Below are positions 7,525 to 18,166 of a DNA stretch of 64,000 bases, one piece after another; the first letter of the stretch is position 1; the number at the start of each line of letters is the position of its first letter. The notes beneath the pieces were generated by a model. The model saw only the letters and a list, made by a program, of their open reading frames with translations, did not search any database and was not told the DNA's origin. A program made the translations under genes and the position numbers. The DNA comes from Bauldia sp. (GTDB taxonomy: Bacteria; Pseudomonadota; Alphaproteobacteria; Rhizobiales; Kaistiaceae), in NCBI GenBank assembly GCA_026126065.1, contig JAHCJY010000002.1, forward strand, positions 186,001 to 250,000. The letters are read 5' to 3'.

Positions 7525-8625
7525 TCAACGGCCTCGGAAGAACGCCGCGATGTCGGCCGCGAGGAGGTCCGGTACTTCGAGCGCCGCGAAATGCCCTCCC
7601 CGCTCCGCTTCCGTCCAGTGAACGATGTTGGCGTGGTCGCGCTCGGCGAAGGCGCGGATCGAGAGGAAGTCGTTCGGGAACACGGCAACGCCCATCGGAA
7701 TCGTCGTCGCCTTCGTCTCCTCCCAGGCGCCTGACTTGCCGGTCTCGTAATAGATGTTCGCCGACGAACCGATGGTCCCGGTCAGCCAGTAGAGCGTCGC
7801 ATGGTCGAGGATCTGCGCCTCGGTGAGTTGCGCCGGATGATCGCCGAACGCCGCATAGAGCTCCAGCAGCCAGGCGAGCAGCCCGGCCGGCGAATCGTTG
7901 AGGGCGAAGGCGATCGACTGCGGTCGCTTCCCCATCACCTGATTGTAGGAGTCGCGCTCGCCGAAGCGCTGCAGGACTTCCAGCCGGCGGTGGTCATCCG
8001 GCGACAGCTTCTCGAACTCGGCCGGATCGCCCGACGGGAAAGAGAAGAACTGCAGGACGTGGGCGCCGACGATGCGCTCCGGGAAGGCGAGCGCCATCTC
8101 GCGGGCGACGATCGAGCCGGTATCGCCGCCATGGATGCCGAAACGCTCATGGCCGAGCCGCGTCATCAGTTCCGCGAAGGCGCGGCCGACGCGGCCGGTG
8201 CTCCAGCCGTCGTCCGCTACCGGGCCGGAGAAGCCGAAGCCGGGGATCGACGGCACGACCACCTCGAAGCCGGCGGCAGCGAGGCGCGGCGCCACCGCCT
8301 CGAACTCGAACGGGGAACCCGGCCAGCCATGAACGAGCAGAAGCGGCACGCCGCCCGCCGTCGCGGCGTTGAAGTGGAGGAAGTGGATCGTCTGCCCGTC
8401 GATCTCGGTGACGAACTGCGGCAGCGCGTTGAGCCGTGCTTCAGTCGCGCGCCAGTCGTGCTCGCGCCAGGCGGCAACGAGGTCGCGGACGAATGCGACC
8501 GGCGCGCCGCGACTCCAGCCGGAACCGGCGACTTCGGACGGGAGTCGGGTCATCGTCAGGCGCTCGCGGAGGTCGGCAAGCGCTTCGTTGGAGGCGGTGT
8601 AGCGGAAGGGTTCGATGGTGGTCAT
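7525..8625 (-). CDS. Epoxide hydrolase, alpha/beta-hydrolase fold with N-terminal EHN domain
   Basis: 366-residue protein. Residues ~3-105 match the epoxide hydrolase N-terminal region (PFRYTASNEALADLRERLTMTRLP). The core has the oxyanion motif HGWPGS (99-104), the nucleophile Asp168 in HGGDTGS, and a C-terminal catalytic His in ERGGHFAALE. Such enzymes open epoxides to diols through an Asp-ester intermediate. The ATG at 8625 has AAAGGAA just upstream and is preferred over an upstream TTG. The regulator gene lies 86 nt upstream on the same strand. Substrate unknown. Confidence 0.9.
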   Translation of the reverse strand: MTTIEPFRYTASNEALADLRERLTMTRLPSEVAGSGWSRGAPVAFVRDLVAAWREHDWRATEARLNALPQFVTEIDGQTIHFLHFNAATAGGVPLLLVHGWPGSPFEFEAVAPRLAAAGFEVVVPSIPGFGFSGPVADDGWSTGRVGRAFAELMTRLGHERFGIHGGDTGSIVAREMALAFPERIVGAHVLQFFSFPSGDPAEFEKLSPDDHRRLEVLQRFGERDSYNQVMGKRPQSIAFALNDSPAGLLAWLLELYAAFGDHPAQLTEAQILDHATLYWLTGTIGSSANIYYETGKSGAWEETKATTIPMGVAVFPNDFLSIRAFAERDHANIVHWTEAERGGHFAALEVPDLLAADIAAFFRGR

Positions 8626-8711
8626 GGCGAAGGTTCCTTTCAATCCGGCGGGTCGTTCCCGCCGCTGAGGTCACCCTCGCCGACCCCTCCTGACAGGGTA
8701 TGGCAGCAGTC

Positions 8712-9413
8712 TCACCGCCCCCAGCCTGGGTACTTCTCCGCCATCAGCGCCCGCCATTCACGCGACAGATCGCTCCGCCGCCGGCCGTAGGGCTGGTCCG
8801 TCGCCTCGGCCGCGACCACGCGGTCCGTCCGGAAGTTGCGAAAACCGCCACGAAGGCAACACCAGGCGACGATGATCTGCTTGCCCTCGTAGTACGCGAT
8901 CTGGACCGGCCACACCTCGCGGTCGGTCCGCTCGCCTTTCTCGTCGGCATAGCCGAGTCTTAACGCCCGCTCGCGCCGCATCAGGTCGCGCGCGAGGCCG
9001 AGCACCGGAGCGGGATCGAGGTCGCCACGCATCATCACCGGCCAGATCCCGGTGTCGGCGATCCGGTCCTTGAGGTCGTCGGGCGATGCGGTGGCGATCT
9101 TGCCGAGCGCGTTGCCGGCCGCGGTAGACAAGCCCGCATCGGGCTGCGACTGCACCCAGCGCGCGCCAAGGACCAGCGCCTCGAGTTCATCGGCCGAGAA
9201 CATCAGCGGCGGCAGGAAGAAGCCGGGGCGGAGGACGTAGCCGACGCCGGCCTCGCCATCGATGGGCGCGCCAAGCCCGATGAGCGTCTGGACGTCGCGG
9301 TACAGCGTCCGCACCGAGACGCCCTGCTCCTCCGCCAGCACCGCCGCCGTCACGGGCCGCCGGTGGCGGCGCAGGGCATCCATGACGGCAAAGAGGCGCT
9401 CGGTCTTGTCCAT
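8712..9413 (-). CDS. YafY-type transcriptional regulator (HTH plus WYL-like domain)
   Basis: 233-residue regulator starting MDKTERLFAVMDALRRHRRPV. An HTH_11-type winged helix occupies about residues 1-60 (TAAVLAEEQGVSVRTLYRDVQTL), followed by a WYL-like ligand-sensing domain ending FRNFRTDRVVAAEAT. The WYL tripeptide itself is degenerate here (IVAWCCLRGG). It sits directly upstream of the epoxide hydrolase gene on the same strand and may regulate it; effector unknown. The region 9414-9636 between this gene and glmS has no gene and one GC-rich hairpin. Confidence 0.87.
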   Translation of the reverse strand: MDKTERLFAVMDALRRHRRPVTAAVLAEEQGVSVRTLYRDVQTLIGLGAPIDGEAGVGYVLRPGFFLPPLMFSADELEALVLGARWVQSQPDAGLSTAAGNALGKIATASPDDLKDRIADTGIWPVMMRGDLDPAPVLGLARDLMRRERALRLGYADEKGERTDREVWPVQIAYYEGKQIIVAWCCLRGGFRNFRTDRVVAAEATDQPYGRRRSDLSREWRALMAEKYPGWGR

Positions 9414-9526
9414 GCCGGCGACGATAGCGGCATAGCCCGCCGTGACAACGGACTGGAGCACGCCCAGACGCTCACCATCCGCTCATCTCCGCCTGCGAGC
9501 GTGTGAAGAAATGGTCGGCTCGACAT

Positions 9527-9552
9527 CCCCTCGCCCCGTTCCGGGCGAGGGG
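9527..9552. repeat. GC-rich hairpin downstream of glmS
   Basis: Perfect 10-bp inverted repeat CCCCTCGCCC / GGGCGAGGGG with a 6-nt loop in the 223-nt gap between glmS and the YafY-type regulator. No T-tract on either strand. It may stabilise the glmS 3' end or be a dispersed palindrome. Confidence 0.4.
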
Positions 9553-9636
9553 ACGCGCGCCGAACTCCTTCACTCGATCCTGCGCGGAGATGAGCGGGTT
9601 TGGGGTATCAGGCGAACCGCGGGGAACGTTTGCCGC

Positions 9637-11463
<1,827 letters not shown>

Positions 11464-11540
11464 TCGGTCTGCCCCACGATGCTCCGGCCTGGCTGCGAGC
11501 GGACAGCCGGAATCGTTTCCAACGTGTTAACGGACTGCAC

Positions 11541-12893
11541 TCAATCCGCTTTCTTTGCCGCGGCGGCCTTCGCGCGGAAGGCCGTCGCCCAGCCCGGCTT
11601 GTTCACCTGCCGCCCGCGGGCGATGGCGAGCGCGCCGTCCGGGACGTCCTCGGTGATGACGCTGCCGGAGCCGATATAGGCGCCCGCGCCGATCCTGACA
11701 GGGGCGACCAGCGCGCTGTCGGACCCGACGAACGCCCCTGCCCCGATCTCGGTGCGGTATTTCCGGACGCCATCGTAGTTGCAGGTGATGGTGCCCGCGC
11801 CGATGTTGGCGTCGGCTCCGACCGTCGCGTCGCCGATGTAGCTGAGGTGGTTCACCTTGGCCCCCGCCGCTATGTCGGCATTCTTGATCTCGACGAAATT
11901 GCCGACCTTGGCCTTGTCGCCCAGCACGGTGCCGGGACGAAGGCGCGCGAATGGCCCGATCGTGGCGCCACGCCGGAGGATTGCGCCTTCGAGGTGGCAG
12001 AAGGCGTGAACGATCGCGCCGTCGTCGAGCGTCACGCCCGGTCCGCACACGACGTTCGGCTCCATGAGCACATCGCGGCCGATCTTCGTGTCGAAGGAGA
12101 GGAACACCGTCTCGGGGGCAACGAGGGTGGCCCCGCCAGCCATCGCCGCGGACCGCGCCGCCTGCTGCCAGATGCGCTCGACCGCGGCGAGTTCCTCGCG
12201 CGTGTTGACGCCGCGGACCTCGTCCTCGCCCGCCTCGACGACTACGACGCGGAGGCCGTCGGCATTGGCGAGCGCCACGGCGTCCGTGAGGTAGTACTCG
12301 CCCTTCGCGTTGTCGGTGCCGATCCGGTCGAGAAGCGAGAGCATCTGCGGCCCGGAGAAGGCCATGACGCCGGCATTGCACAGGTTCAGCGAACGCTCCC
12401 AGGCGGAGGCATCGCGCTCCTCGCGGATCGCGGCAAGCTGGTCGTCCTTCACGATCAGCCGGCCGTACCCCGTGGGGTTCGCCGTCCTGAAGCCGAGAAC
12501 CGCGATCGCGGCGCCCAGTTCGAGCGCCTCGCGCAGCTTGCCCAGCGTCTCCGGCCGGATGAGCGGCGTGTCGCCGTAGAGCACCAGCACGTCGTCGGCG
12601 GCATCCTCCAGCGCCGCGCGGGCAGCCAGCACTGCGTGCGCAGTGCCGAGCCGGTCGACCTGCGTGAACACCTCCGCGGTCGGGGCGAGCATTCTTGTCA
12701 GCGTCGCGACATCGTCGCCGGCCGGCCCGTTCACCACCGCCGCCCGGCTCGCGCCCACGGCATCCGCGGCCCGCAGCACATGCCCGAGCATGGGCAGGCC
12801 CGCCACCGTGTGCATCACCTTGGACAGCGCCGACTTCATCCGCGTGCCCTCGCCAGCCGCAAGGATCACGACCTGGCACGAGCGCGTCGTCAT
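11541..12893 (-). CDS. glmU: Bifunctional GlmU: GlcN-1-P acetyltransferase / UDP-GlcNAc pyrophosphorylase
   Basis: 450-residue bifunctional enzyme. The N-terminal uridyltransferase has LAAGEGTRMKS, DTPLI and GEYYLTDAV. The C-terminal left-handed beta-helix acetyltransferase has repeated hexapeptides and the conserved GNFVEIKN...NHLSYIGDA...GAGTITCNYDG motifs. The ATG at 12893 (MTTRSCQVVILAAG) has GGAG about 9 nt upstream. It supplies UDP-GlcNAc for peptidoglycan and lipid A, and lies upstream of glmS in the same direction. Confidence 0.95.
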   Translation of the reverse strand: MTTRSCQVVILAAGEGTRMKSALSKVMHTVAGLPMLGHVLRAADAVGASRAAVVNGPAGDDVATLTRMLAPTAEVFTQVDRLGTAHAVLAARAALEDAADDVLVLYGDTPLIRPETLGKLREALELGAAIAVLGFRTANPTGYGRLIVKDDQLAAIREERDASAWERSLNLCNAGVMAFSGPQMLSLLDRIGTDNAKGEYYLTDAVALANADGLRVVVVEAGEDEVRGVNTREELAAVERIWQQAARSAAMAGGATLVAPETVFLSFDTKIGRDVLMEPNVVCGPGVTLDDGAIVHAFCHLEGAILRRGATIGPFARLRPGTVLGDKAKVGNFVEIKNADIAAGAKVNHLSYIGDATVGADANIGAGTITCNYDGVRKYRTEIGAGAFVGSDSALVAPVRIGAGAYIGSGSVITEDVPDGALAIARGRQVNKPGWATAFRAKAAAAKKAD

Positions 12894-13042
12894 GGAGGGG
12901 CTCCGCGAATCAGGAGGTTTCAGCCGGGTTTGCACTGAGGTTCCGGTGCAATCAAGGCAGTGGCGGCCGCGATGCGGTCGGCGGCCGACACATTGTGTTG
13001 CGGCGGCTGGAGTTGGGTGACGGCCTCCCACTCCAAACAAGC

Positions 13043-13181
13043 CCGTCGTTCCGGCCGGAGCGCAGCTGAGAGCCGGAACCTTTTGTTCCCGGGGCACAAC
13101 TTTCCCCCGGAGGGCCGAATAGAGAGGCCCGTAGACAGCACAAAGGGTTCCGGGTTCCGCTTCGCGGCCCCGGAACGACGG
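13043..13181. repeat. Inverted pair of ~53-bp dispersed repeats (copy 2)
   Basis: Within the 327-nt gap 12894-13220, which has no gene. The unit at 13043-13097 begins CCGTCGTTCCGG and ends TTGTTCCCGGGGCAC. A second, shorter unit at about 13140-13181 is the reverse complement of the same family. The pair points inward with ~43 bp between, the opposite of copy 1 at 1702-1828. Confidence 0.7.
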
Positions 13182-13220
13182 ATTGGTTCTTGGGGTGGTG
13201 AAGGAGTGGCAGGCCCACGT

Positions 13221-13982
13221 TCACCCGATCTGCGACAGGCCCGGGAAGGTGTTGAGGAGCCAGTTCGAGAACTGGGTCATCTGGCCGAAGATGAAGAGGA
13301 GGCCGGTGACGACGAGAAGCACGCCCATCACCCGCTCGATCGTTCCCATATGGCGGCGGATGCGCTTCATCCAGTTGAGGAACGGCCCGGCAAAGAGTGC
13401 AGCGACCAGGAACGGCAGGCCGAGGCCCATCGAGTAGATGAACAGGAGGAACGCACCGTAGCCCGCGCTGTCCCCGCTGCCGGCGATGCCGAGGACCGCG
13501 CCCAGCACCGGGCCGATGCACGGCGTCCAGCCGAAGGCGAAGGCAATGCCGATGATGTAGGAGCCGAGCGGCCCCGACGGCTTGGTGCGGACCTGGAAGC
13601 GCGCCTCGCGGTCGAGGAAGCCGATCCGGAACACACCGAGGAAGTGAAGCCCCATCACGATGATGGCGAGCCCCGCAAGGAGCGTGAAGAGCCCGAACTG
13701 CGTCCCGAAGATCGTGAACACCGGCTCGATCTGGCGCACCGATCGGCCGAAGAGGCCGATGCCGGCTCCGAGCAGCACGAACACCGTCGAGAAGCCGAGG
13801 ACGAAAGCGATCGAGGCGCGGAAGACCCGAAGGCGGGTCTCGCGCGACGAGAGTTCGTCGGTAAGGTCGTCGAGGGTGACGCCGGCGATGAAGCAGAGGT
13901 ACGGCACAACCAGCGGCAGGACGCACGGCGAGACGAACGACAGGAGGCCGGCGATGAACGTTCCGCCGAAGGTGACTTCCAT
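13221..13982 (-). CDS. ccdA: CcdA-type thiol-reductant membrane transporter
   Basis: 253-residue integral membrane protein of the CcdA/DsbD-gamma family. It moves reducing equivalents from cytoplasmic thioredoxin to the periplasm, for example for cytochrome c maturation. Six hydrophobic segments are apparent. The two functional cysteines lie in SPCVLPLVVPYLCF (helix 1) and GWTPCIGPVLGA (helix 4), the usual positions. It stands alone, flanked by repeats and the accessory genes at 14.1 kb. Confidence 0.9.
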   Translation of the reverse strand: MEVTFGGTFIAGLLSFVSPCVLPLVVPYLCFIAGVTLDDLTDELSSRETRLRVFRASIAFVLGFSTVFVLLGAGIGLFGRSVRQIEPVFTIFGTQFGLFTLLAGLAIIVMGLHFLGVFRIGFLDREARFQVRTKPSGPLGSYIIGIAFAFGWTPCIGPVLGAVLGIAGSGDSAGYGAFLLFIYSMGLGLPFLVAALFAGPFLNWMKRIRRHMGTIERVMGVLLVVTGLLFIFGQMTQFSNWLLNTFPGLSQIG

Positions 13983-14120
13983 GTCAGTGACCTACCCGCA
14001 CGATGTGTTCCCCCCGCGCCGTGCGCTCCGGCTTTAGCGGAAGGCGTCCGAAAACGCCGCGTCACCTTTGCTTGAAGCGCGTGGCACGTCGGCGCACCGA
14101 GGCGGGAGCAGAAGCAATAC

Positions 14121-14360
14121 CTACGACTCGCCGGGGGGAAATGGCTTGAGAGTCATGTAGACGTCCACGGTGCCAGACTCGACCGCTTTGATAGCGTTCA
14201 ACCAGTCGTCCCATAGCGCCGGGTCGAAAGGAAGGTCGTCCCGAAGGAGTGACATGGAGCCGAGTAGCGCCGCAATCGCGTCCGACTTTGTGAGACCGTG
14301 CCAGTGCTGCAGGAACGCATACATGGCGACGTACGCTTCGCGCTCGGTTAGGCGCTTCAT
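14121..14360 (-). CDS. Small conserved protein of unknown function
   Basis: 79 residues, mostly helical in character: MKRLTEREAYVAMYAFLQ, then a LLGSM...DPALWDDWLNAI segment resembling small uncharacterised or immunity-like proteins with DPAxWxDWLxA motifs. It diverges from the toxin-antitoxin operon, 50 nt away from the antitoxin start. No catalytic motif is visible. Likely real from the conserved-looking motif and an initiator ATG at 14360, but function is unknown. Confidence 0.55.
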   Translation of the reverse strand: MKRLTEREAYVAMYAFLQHWHGLTKSDAIAALLGSMSLLRDDLPFDPALWDDWLNAIKAVESGTVDVYMTLKPFPPGES

Positions 14361-14375
14361 GAGTTCCCGCCCGCC

Positions 14376-14404
14376 TTGATGTGTACGGCAGTATGCCGTA
14401 CATT
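14376..14404 (+). promoter_or_regulatory. Promoter of the DUF1778-GNAT operon
   Basis: TTGATG (14376-14381), a 17-nt spacer and TACATT (14399-14404). The predicted start would fall at about 14410-14411, on or next to the antitoxin ATG at 14411, implying a leaderless mRNA. The spacer is almost entirely the palindromic operator. Confidence 0.55.
14382..14402. promoter_or_regulatory. Operator palindrome of the toxin-antitoxin operon
   Basis: Perfect 9-bp inverted repeat TGTACGGCA / TGCCGTACA around a GTA centre, lying between the -35 and -10 elements. DUF1778 antitoxins are ribbon-helix-helix proteins that autoregulate at such sites, so this is the likely binding site. Confidence 0.65.
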
Positions 14405-14410
14405 GCTAGG

Positions 14411-14704
14411 ATGTCCAAACCAGCAGCGGCGTCCCGCTCCACCCGTATCGAAGCCAGGATCGCCCCCGATGCACTAGCGATCGTCCGGCGCGCAGCCGAG
14501 ATCCAGGGCCGAAGCCTCAGCGATTTCGTCGTCGCGGCCGCACAGAGCGAGGCCGAGAGGACAATCGAGGCTGCCCAGATCATTCGACTCTCGATGGCCG
14601 ATCAGGAGGCGCTCGCGCGGGCGATCCTCGCACCGGCCGCGCCCAATGACGCGCTGCGGCGGGCAAAGCGCGCACACGAGCGCCTCGTCGTCGAGTCGAA
14701 GTGA
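14411..14704 (+). CDS. DUF1778 antitoxin (TacA/AtaR-like)
   Basis: 97-residue antitoxin. The N-terminal ribbon-helix-helix DNA-binding region is SRSTRIEARIAPDALAIVRRAAEIQGRSLSDFVVAAA; the C-terminal part, with LSMADQEALARAIL, is the usual toxin-neutralising segment. The ATG at 14411 is chosen over the upstream GTG 14381 and ATG 14393 because those lie inside the operator and the -10. The stop overlaps the toxin GTG as GTGA, giving tight translational coupling. Confidence 0.88.
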   Translation: MSKPAAASRSTRIEARIAPDALAIVRRAAEIQGRSLSDFVVAAAQSEAERTIEAAQIIRLSMADQEALARAILAPAAPNDALRRAKRAHERLVVESK

Positions 14705-15198
14705 CAGGCTTCCTCGTCGAAGCCCTGTCGCGCGATCATGATCGCGCCGGGTTCTCCTGCGGCGTCGATGCGCTCGATCGCTATCTCGAAGTCCAGGCCG
14801 GACAGGACGTCCGACGCCGCATCGCGAACTGCTTTGTCGCGCGCCCGGCGAGGTCGGCGGAAATAGCCGGCTACTACACGCTGTCGGCGTCCAGCATCGC
14901 CACCCCCGACCTCCCCGAGGGCATCACCAGGCGTTTGCCGCGCTACCCGCTGTTGCCAGCAGTCGTCATCGGGCGCCTTGCCGTTGACCGGCGACACGTC
15001 GGACTTGGGCTCGGAGCGGCGCTGTTGTTTGACGCGATCAGACGATCCGCCTCTGCCGACGCCGCCGTGTTTGCCATCGTGGTGGACGCCAAGGACGAGA
15101 GGGCCGTGCGCTTCTACGAGCACCACGGGTTCAGCCGCTTCGCGAGCCGACCGCTGAGCCTGTACCTGCCGATGGCGACCGCCATCATGCTGCTGTAA
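14701..15198 (+). CDS. GNAT-family toxin (TacT/AtaT-like acetyltransferase)
   Basis: 165-residue GNAT acetyltransferase. It contains the acetyl-CoA pyrophosphate loop RRHVGLGLG (97-105) and the FYEHHGF motif (137-143), whose Tyr is the usual catalytic residue. The N-terminal LDRYLEVQAGQDVRRRIANCFVA is characteristic of toxins paired with DUF1778 antitoxins. Characterised relatives (TacT, AtaT, KacT) acetylate aminoacyl-tRNA and block translation; the tRNA target here cannot be read from sequence. GTG start, 4-nt overlap with the antitoxin. The stop is 16 nt from the convergent rarA stop. Confidence 0.88.
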   Translation: MTGFLVEALSRDHDRAGFSCGVDALDRYLEVQAGQDVRRRIANCFVARPARSAEIAGYYTLSASSIATPDLPEGITRRLPRYPLLPAVVIGRLAVDRRHVGLGLGAALLFDAIRRSASADAAVFAIVVDAKDERAVRFYEHHGFSRFASRPLSLYLPMATAIMLL

Positions 15199-15214
15199 CC
15201 CTGACCGGACGGGC

Positions 15215-16522
15215 CTACCCTCCCCGCTCCTTCCGCAGCTTCGCCCAGTAGTCCAGCCGCTTCCGGATCTCGCGCTCAAAACCGCGCTCCGGCGGATTGT
15301 AGTAGGTCTGCCGGCCCATCTCGGTCGGGAAGTAGTCCTGCCCCGAGAAGGCGTCGGGCGCGTCGTGGTCGTAGTCGTAGCCGCGGCCGTAGCCTTCGCC
15401 CTTCATGAAGCGCGTCGGGGCGTTGAGGATGTGCTTTGGCGGCAGCAGCGAGCCGTGCTCGCGGGCGCTCGCCTGGGCGGCGCCGAAGGCCTTGTAGACG
15501 GCGTTCGATTTGGGTGCGGTCGCCAGGTACACGCAGGCCTGCGCCAGGGCGAGTTCGCCCTCGGGGCTCCCGAGGAAGTCGAACGCGTCCTTCGCGGCAT
15601 TGGCGATCACGAGCGCCTGCGGGTCGGCAAGGCCGATGTCTTCGACCGCCATGCGCACCAGGCGCCGGCCGAGATAGAGGGGGTTCTCGCCGGCCACGAA
15701 CATCCGGGCGAGATAGTAGAGCGCCGCGTCCGGGTCCGAGCCGCGCACCGATTTGTGCAGCGCCGAGATGAGATTGTAGTGGCCGTCCTGGCCCTTGTCG
15801 TAGATCGGCGCCCGGCGCTGCACGACCTCGAGCAGTTTTGGTGCGTCGAGCACCTCGTCCGGCCGGGCCGCGCGCCAGACTTCCTCGGCGAGCGTCAGCA
15901 CCGCACGGCCGTCGCGGTCGGCGAGGCGGACGAGGAGGCCCCGCGCCTCCTCTGAGAGCGGCAGCGGCTTTTCCATGACGCGCTCGGCGCGGGCGAGGAG
16001 CTCTGCCAGCGCCGCCTCGTCGAGCGGCCGGAACGTGAGAACGCGGGCGCGCGACAGGAGAGCGGCGTTGAGTTCGAACGAGGGGTTCTCGGTCGTGGCG
16101 CCGACGAGCGAGATCGTGCCGTCCTCCATCACCGGGAGGAAGGAATCCTGCTGGGCGCGGTTGAAGCGGTGGATCTCGTCGACGAACAGGAGCGTCCCCT
16201 GCCCCTGCGATCGCCGCACCTGCGCGGCCGCGAACGCCTTCTTGAGGTCGGCGACGCCCGAGAACACCGCCGAGAGCTGCTCGAAGTGCAGGCTCGTCGC
16301 GGTGGCGAGGAGCCGCGCCACCGTCGTCTTGCCGGTGCCGGGCGGTCCCCACAGGATCAGCGAGCCGAGCGTGCGGGATTCGAGGATGCGCGTCAGCGCG
16401 CCGTCCGGCCCGACGAGATGGCCCTGCCCGACGACTTCGGCAAGCGAGGTCGGCCGCAGCCGATCGGCGAGCGGCCGGGGCGCCGCAGCCGCGGCCGAGC
16501 CATCATCGAAGAGCGTGGGCAA
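15215..16522 (-). CDS. rarA: Replication-associated recombination ATPase RarA
   Basis: 435-residue AAA+ ATPase of the RarA/MgsA/WRNIP1 family, which acts at stalled replication forks with SSB and RecA. Walker A is GPPGTGKTT (about 59-67), Walker B is LLFVDEIHRFN, and sensor 1 is GATTENPSF. The C-terminal tetramerisation region includes KGEGYGRGYDYDHDAPDAFSGQDYFP. The start is a TTG three bases after the degP-like stop; an in-frame TGA immediately upstream rules out a longer form, and MPTLFDDG fits the family N-terminus. Confidence 0.93.
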   Translation of the reverse strand: MPTLFDDGSAAAAAPRPLADRLRPTSLAEVVGQGHLVGPDGALTRILESRTLGSLILWGPPGTGKTTVARLLATATSLHFEQLSAVFSGVADLKKAFAAAQVRRSQGQGTLLFVDEIHRFNRAQQDSFLPVMEDGTISLVGATTENPSFELNAALLSRARVLTFRPLDEAALAELLARAERVMEKPLPLSEEARGLLVRLADRDGRAVLTLAEEVWRAARPDEVLDAPKLLEVVQRRAPIYDKGQDGHYNLISALHKSVRGSDPDAALYYLARMFVAGENPLYLGRRLVRMAVEDIGLADPQALVIANAAKDAFDFLGSPEGELALAQACVYLATAPKSNAVYKAFGAAQASAREHGSLLPPKHILNAPTRFMKGEGYGRGYDYDHDAPDAFSGQDYFPTEMGRQTYYNPPERGFEREIRKRLDYWAKLRKERGG

Positions 16523-16525
16523 TGC

Positions 16526-17923
16526 TCAGCGTCCGATCGAAAGGGTTGAGCGCAGCGTGCGGCCGCTGCGGATGATCTCGGTCTGCCACGCATTGGCGCC
16601 GGCCGCGATCAGTTCCACAAGCTGCGCCGTCGTCTCGATCGTGGTTCCGTTGATGGCGACGATCACATCGCCGCGGTCGAGCCCCGACGACGATGCGAAC
16701 GAACTCGGCGCGACGCTCAGGACGATCACCCCAGTGGGAATGCCGGCATAGCCGAGCTCCTGCGCCACCGCGGGAGAGAGGTTCGCGACGCGCGCCCCGG
16801 TGAACGGCGTGCGGCCGGCGATCACCGCCTCGTCGCGCGGTGTGGTCTCCAGCGCCTCGACGGCCATGATCGTGAGCTCGAGGAGTTCTCCCGCGCGGAT
16901 GACGCCGAGCTTCGCCTCGTGCCCGATGCCGGAGATGAGGAGCCGGTAGACGAGCCCGGTCGGATGATCGATCGCGGTCCCGTCGAAGGTCACCACCACA
17001 TCGTCCACGACAAGCCCCGCCGCGGCGGCCGGGCCGTCGTCGAGCACGAAGGTGACACGGGCGCCGTTGAGCTGCGCGAGGCCGAGTTCCTGTGCCGTCT
17101 CGAAGTTCAGCGAGCCGAAGCCGGCGCCGATCCACGGCCGTTTCACCTTGCCGCCATTGAGCGCCGCCTCGAGGACGATGCGGACGACGTTGGAGGGAAT
17201 CGCAAATCCGATCCCGTCCGACCCGCCGCCGCGCGAGAAGATCGCCGTATTGATGCCGATGAGGTTGCCGAAGACGTCAATCAGCGCGCCGCCCGAATTG
17301 CCCGGATTAATGGCGGCGTCCGTCTGGATGAAGACCTGCGTCTCGTCGCCCCCCGCCAGCGTCCGGCCGAGCCCGGAGACGATGCCGCTCGTCACCGTCT
17401 GGCCGACCCCGAACGGGTTGCCGATCGCCAGCACGAGGTCGCCGACCGCCAGCAGGTCGGAGTCCGTAAGCGGTACGACCGGATACGGCGTCGCCATCGC
17501 CGGGATGCGAAGGATCGCGATGTCGAACAGCTCCTCCGTCAGGAGGACTTCAGCCGGCACCTCACGGCCGTCGGCAAAGGCGATGCGGATGTCGTTGGCG
17601 TCCTCGATGACATGGAGGTTGGTGACGACGATGCCGCTCGGATCGATGATGACGCCTGAGCCGAGCGACTGGCGCACCCGCGCGCTGTTGCCGAACTGCT
17701 GCCAGTACGTGGTGTCGCGATTCTCGGGCAGCTGGCGGGCATAGACGTTCACCACCGCCGGCGAGGCTTTCCGCACCAGCGGCGCGAAGGAGAGCTGGAT
17801 CTGCTCGTTGGTCTGCGGCACCTGCCGCTCGACCGTCGGCGTCCCGGCGTCCTGGGCGAACAGGGGGCCAGCACCGGCAACCGCCGCAAGCGCAGCTGCG
17901 GCGACCCAAATCCGAACGCGCAT
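16526..17923 (-). CDS. DegP/HtrA-like periplasmic serine protease
   Basis: 465-residue trypsin-like protease with a signal peptide (cleavage near AQ|D, residues 23-25). The catalytic triad is His104 (TNLHVIED), Asp134 (LFDIAIL) and Ser210 (NPGNSGGAL). Two PDZ-like domains follow, the second with GLDRGDVIVAINGTTIE. HtrA proteins degrade or refold damaged envelope proteins. It lies upstream of rarA with a 3-nt gap. The rplQ-degP-rarA neighbourhood is typical of Rhizobiales, although here two genes intervene between it and rplQ. The 243-nt upstream gap also carries the divergent response-regulator promoter region. Confidence 0.93.
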   Translation of the reverse strand: MRVRIWVAAAALAAVAGAGPLFAQDAGTPTVERQVPQTNEQIQLSFAPLVRKASPAVVNVYARQLPENRDTTYWQQFGNSARVRQSLGSGVIIDPSGIVVTNLHVIEDANDIRIAFADGREVPAEVLLTEELFDIAILRIPAMATPYPVVPLTDSDLLAVGDLVLAIGNPFGVGQTVTSGIVSGLGRTLAGGDETQVFIQTDAAINPGNSGGALIDVFGNLIGINTAIFSRGGGSDGIGFAIPSNVVRIVLEAALNGGKVKRPWIGAGFGSLNFETAQELGLAQLNGARVTFVLDDGPAAAAGLVVDDVVVTFDGTAIDHPTGLVYRLLISGIGHEAKLGVIRAGELLELTIMAVEALETTPRDEAVIAGRTPFTGARVANLSPAVAQELGYAGIPTGVIVLSVAPSSFASSSGLDRGDVIVAINGTTIETTAQLVELIAAGANAWQTEIIRSGRTLRSTLSIGR

Positions 17924-18166
17924 GATCCACCCTACCCTGTCGACACCGGAGGAGGCCACCGGGTCATGGCGCGTGAGCGCCAGCGCATCGCCCGGACAAT
18001 GAACCGGGGCAAGATCGCGGCTGTTTTGAGGCGATGGACAGGGACCGGCGAATCCCGCGTCCGTTAGTGATCCGTAAACAATAAAAGGCAAAGTTGAATC
18101 GAACACGACGCAACACATGACGTGGAGTCGACTTCTCCGGCTGGGGGAGTTCTCGAGGGCATCGCA

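Noticed and set aside
11464..11540. glmS ribozyme upstream of glmS
   Set aside because: The 77-nt glmU-glmS spacer is too short for the ribozyme and shows none of its structure; the ribozyme is a Gram-positive feature.
15199..15214. Terminator between the convergent toxin and rarA genes
   Set aside because: Only 16 nt lie between the stops, with no stem or T-run.
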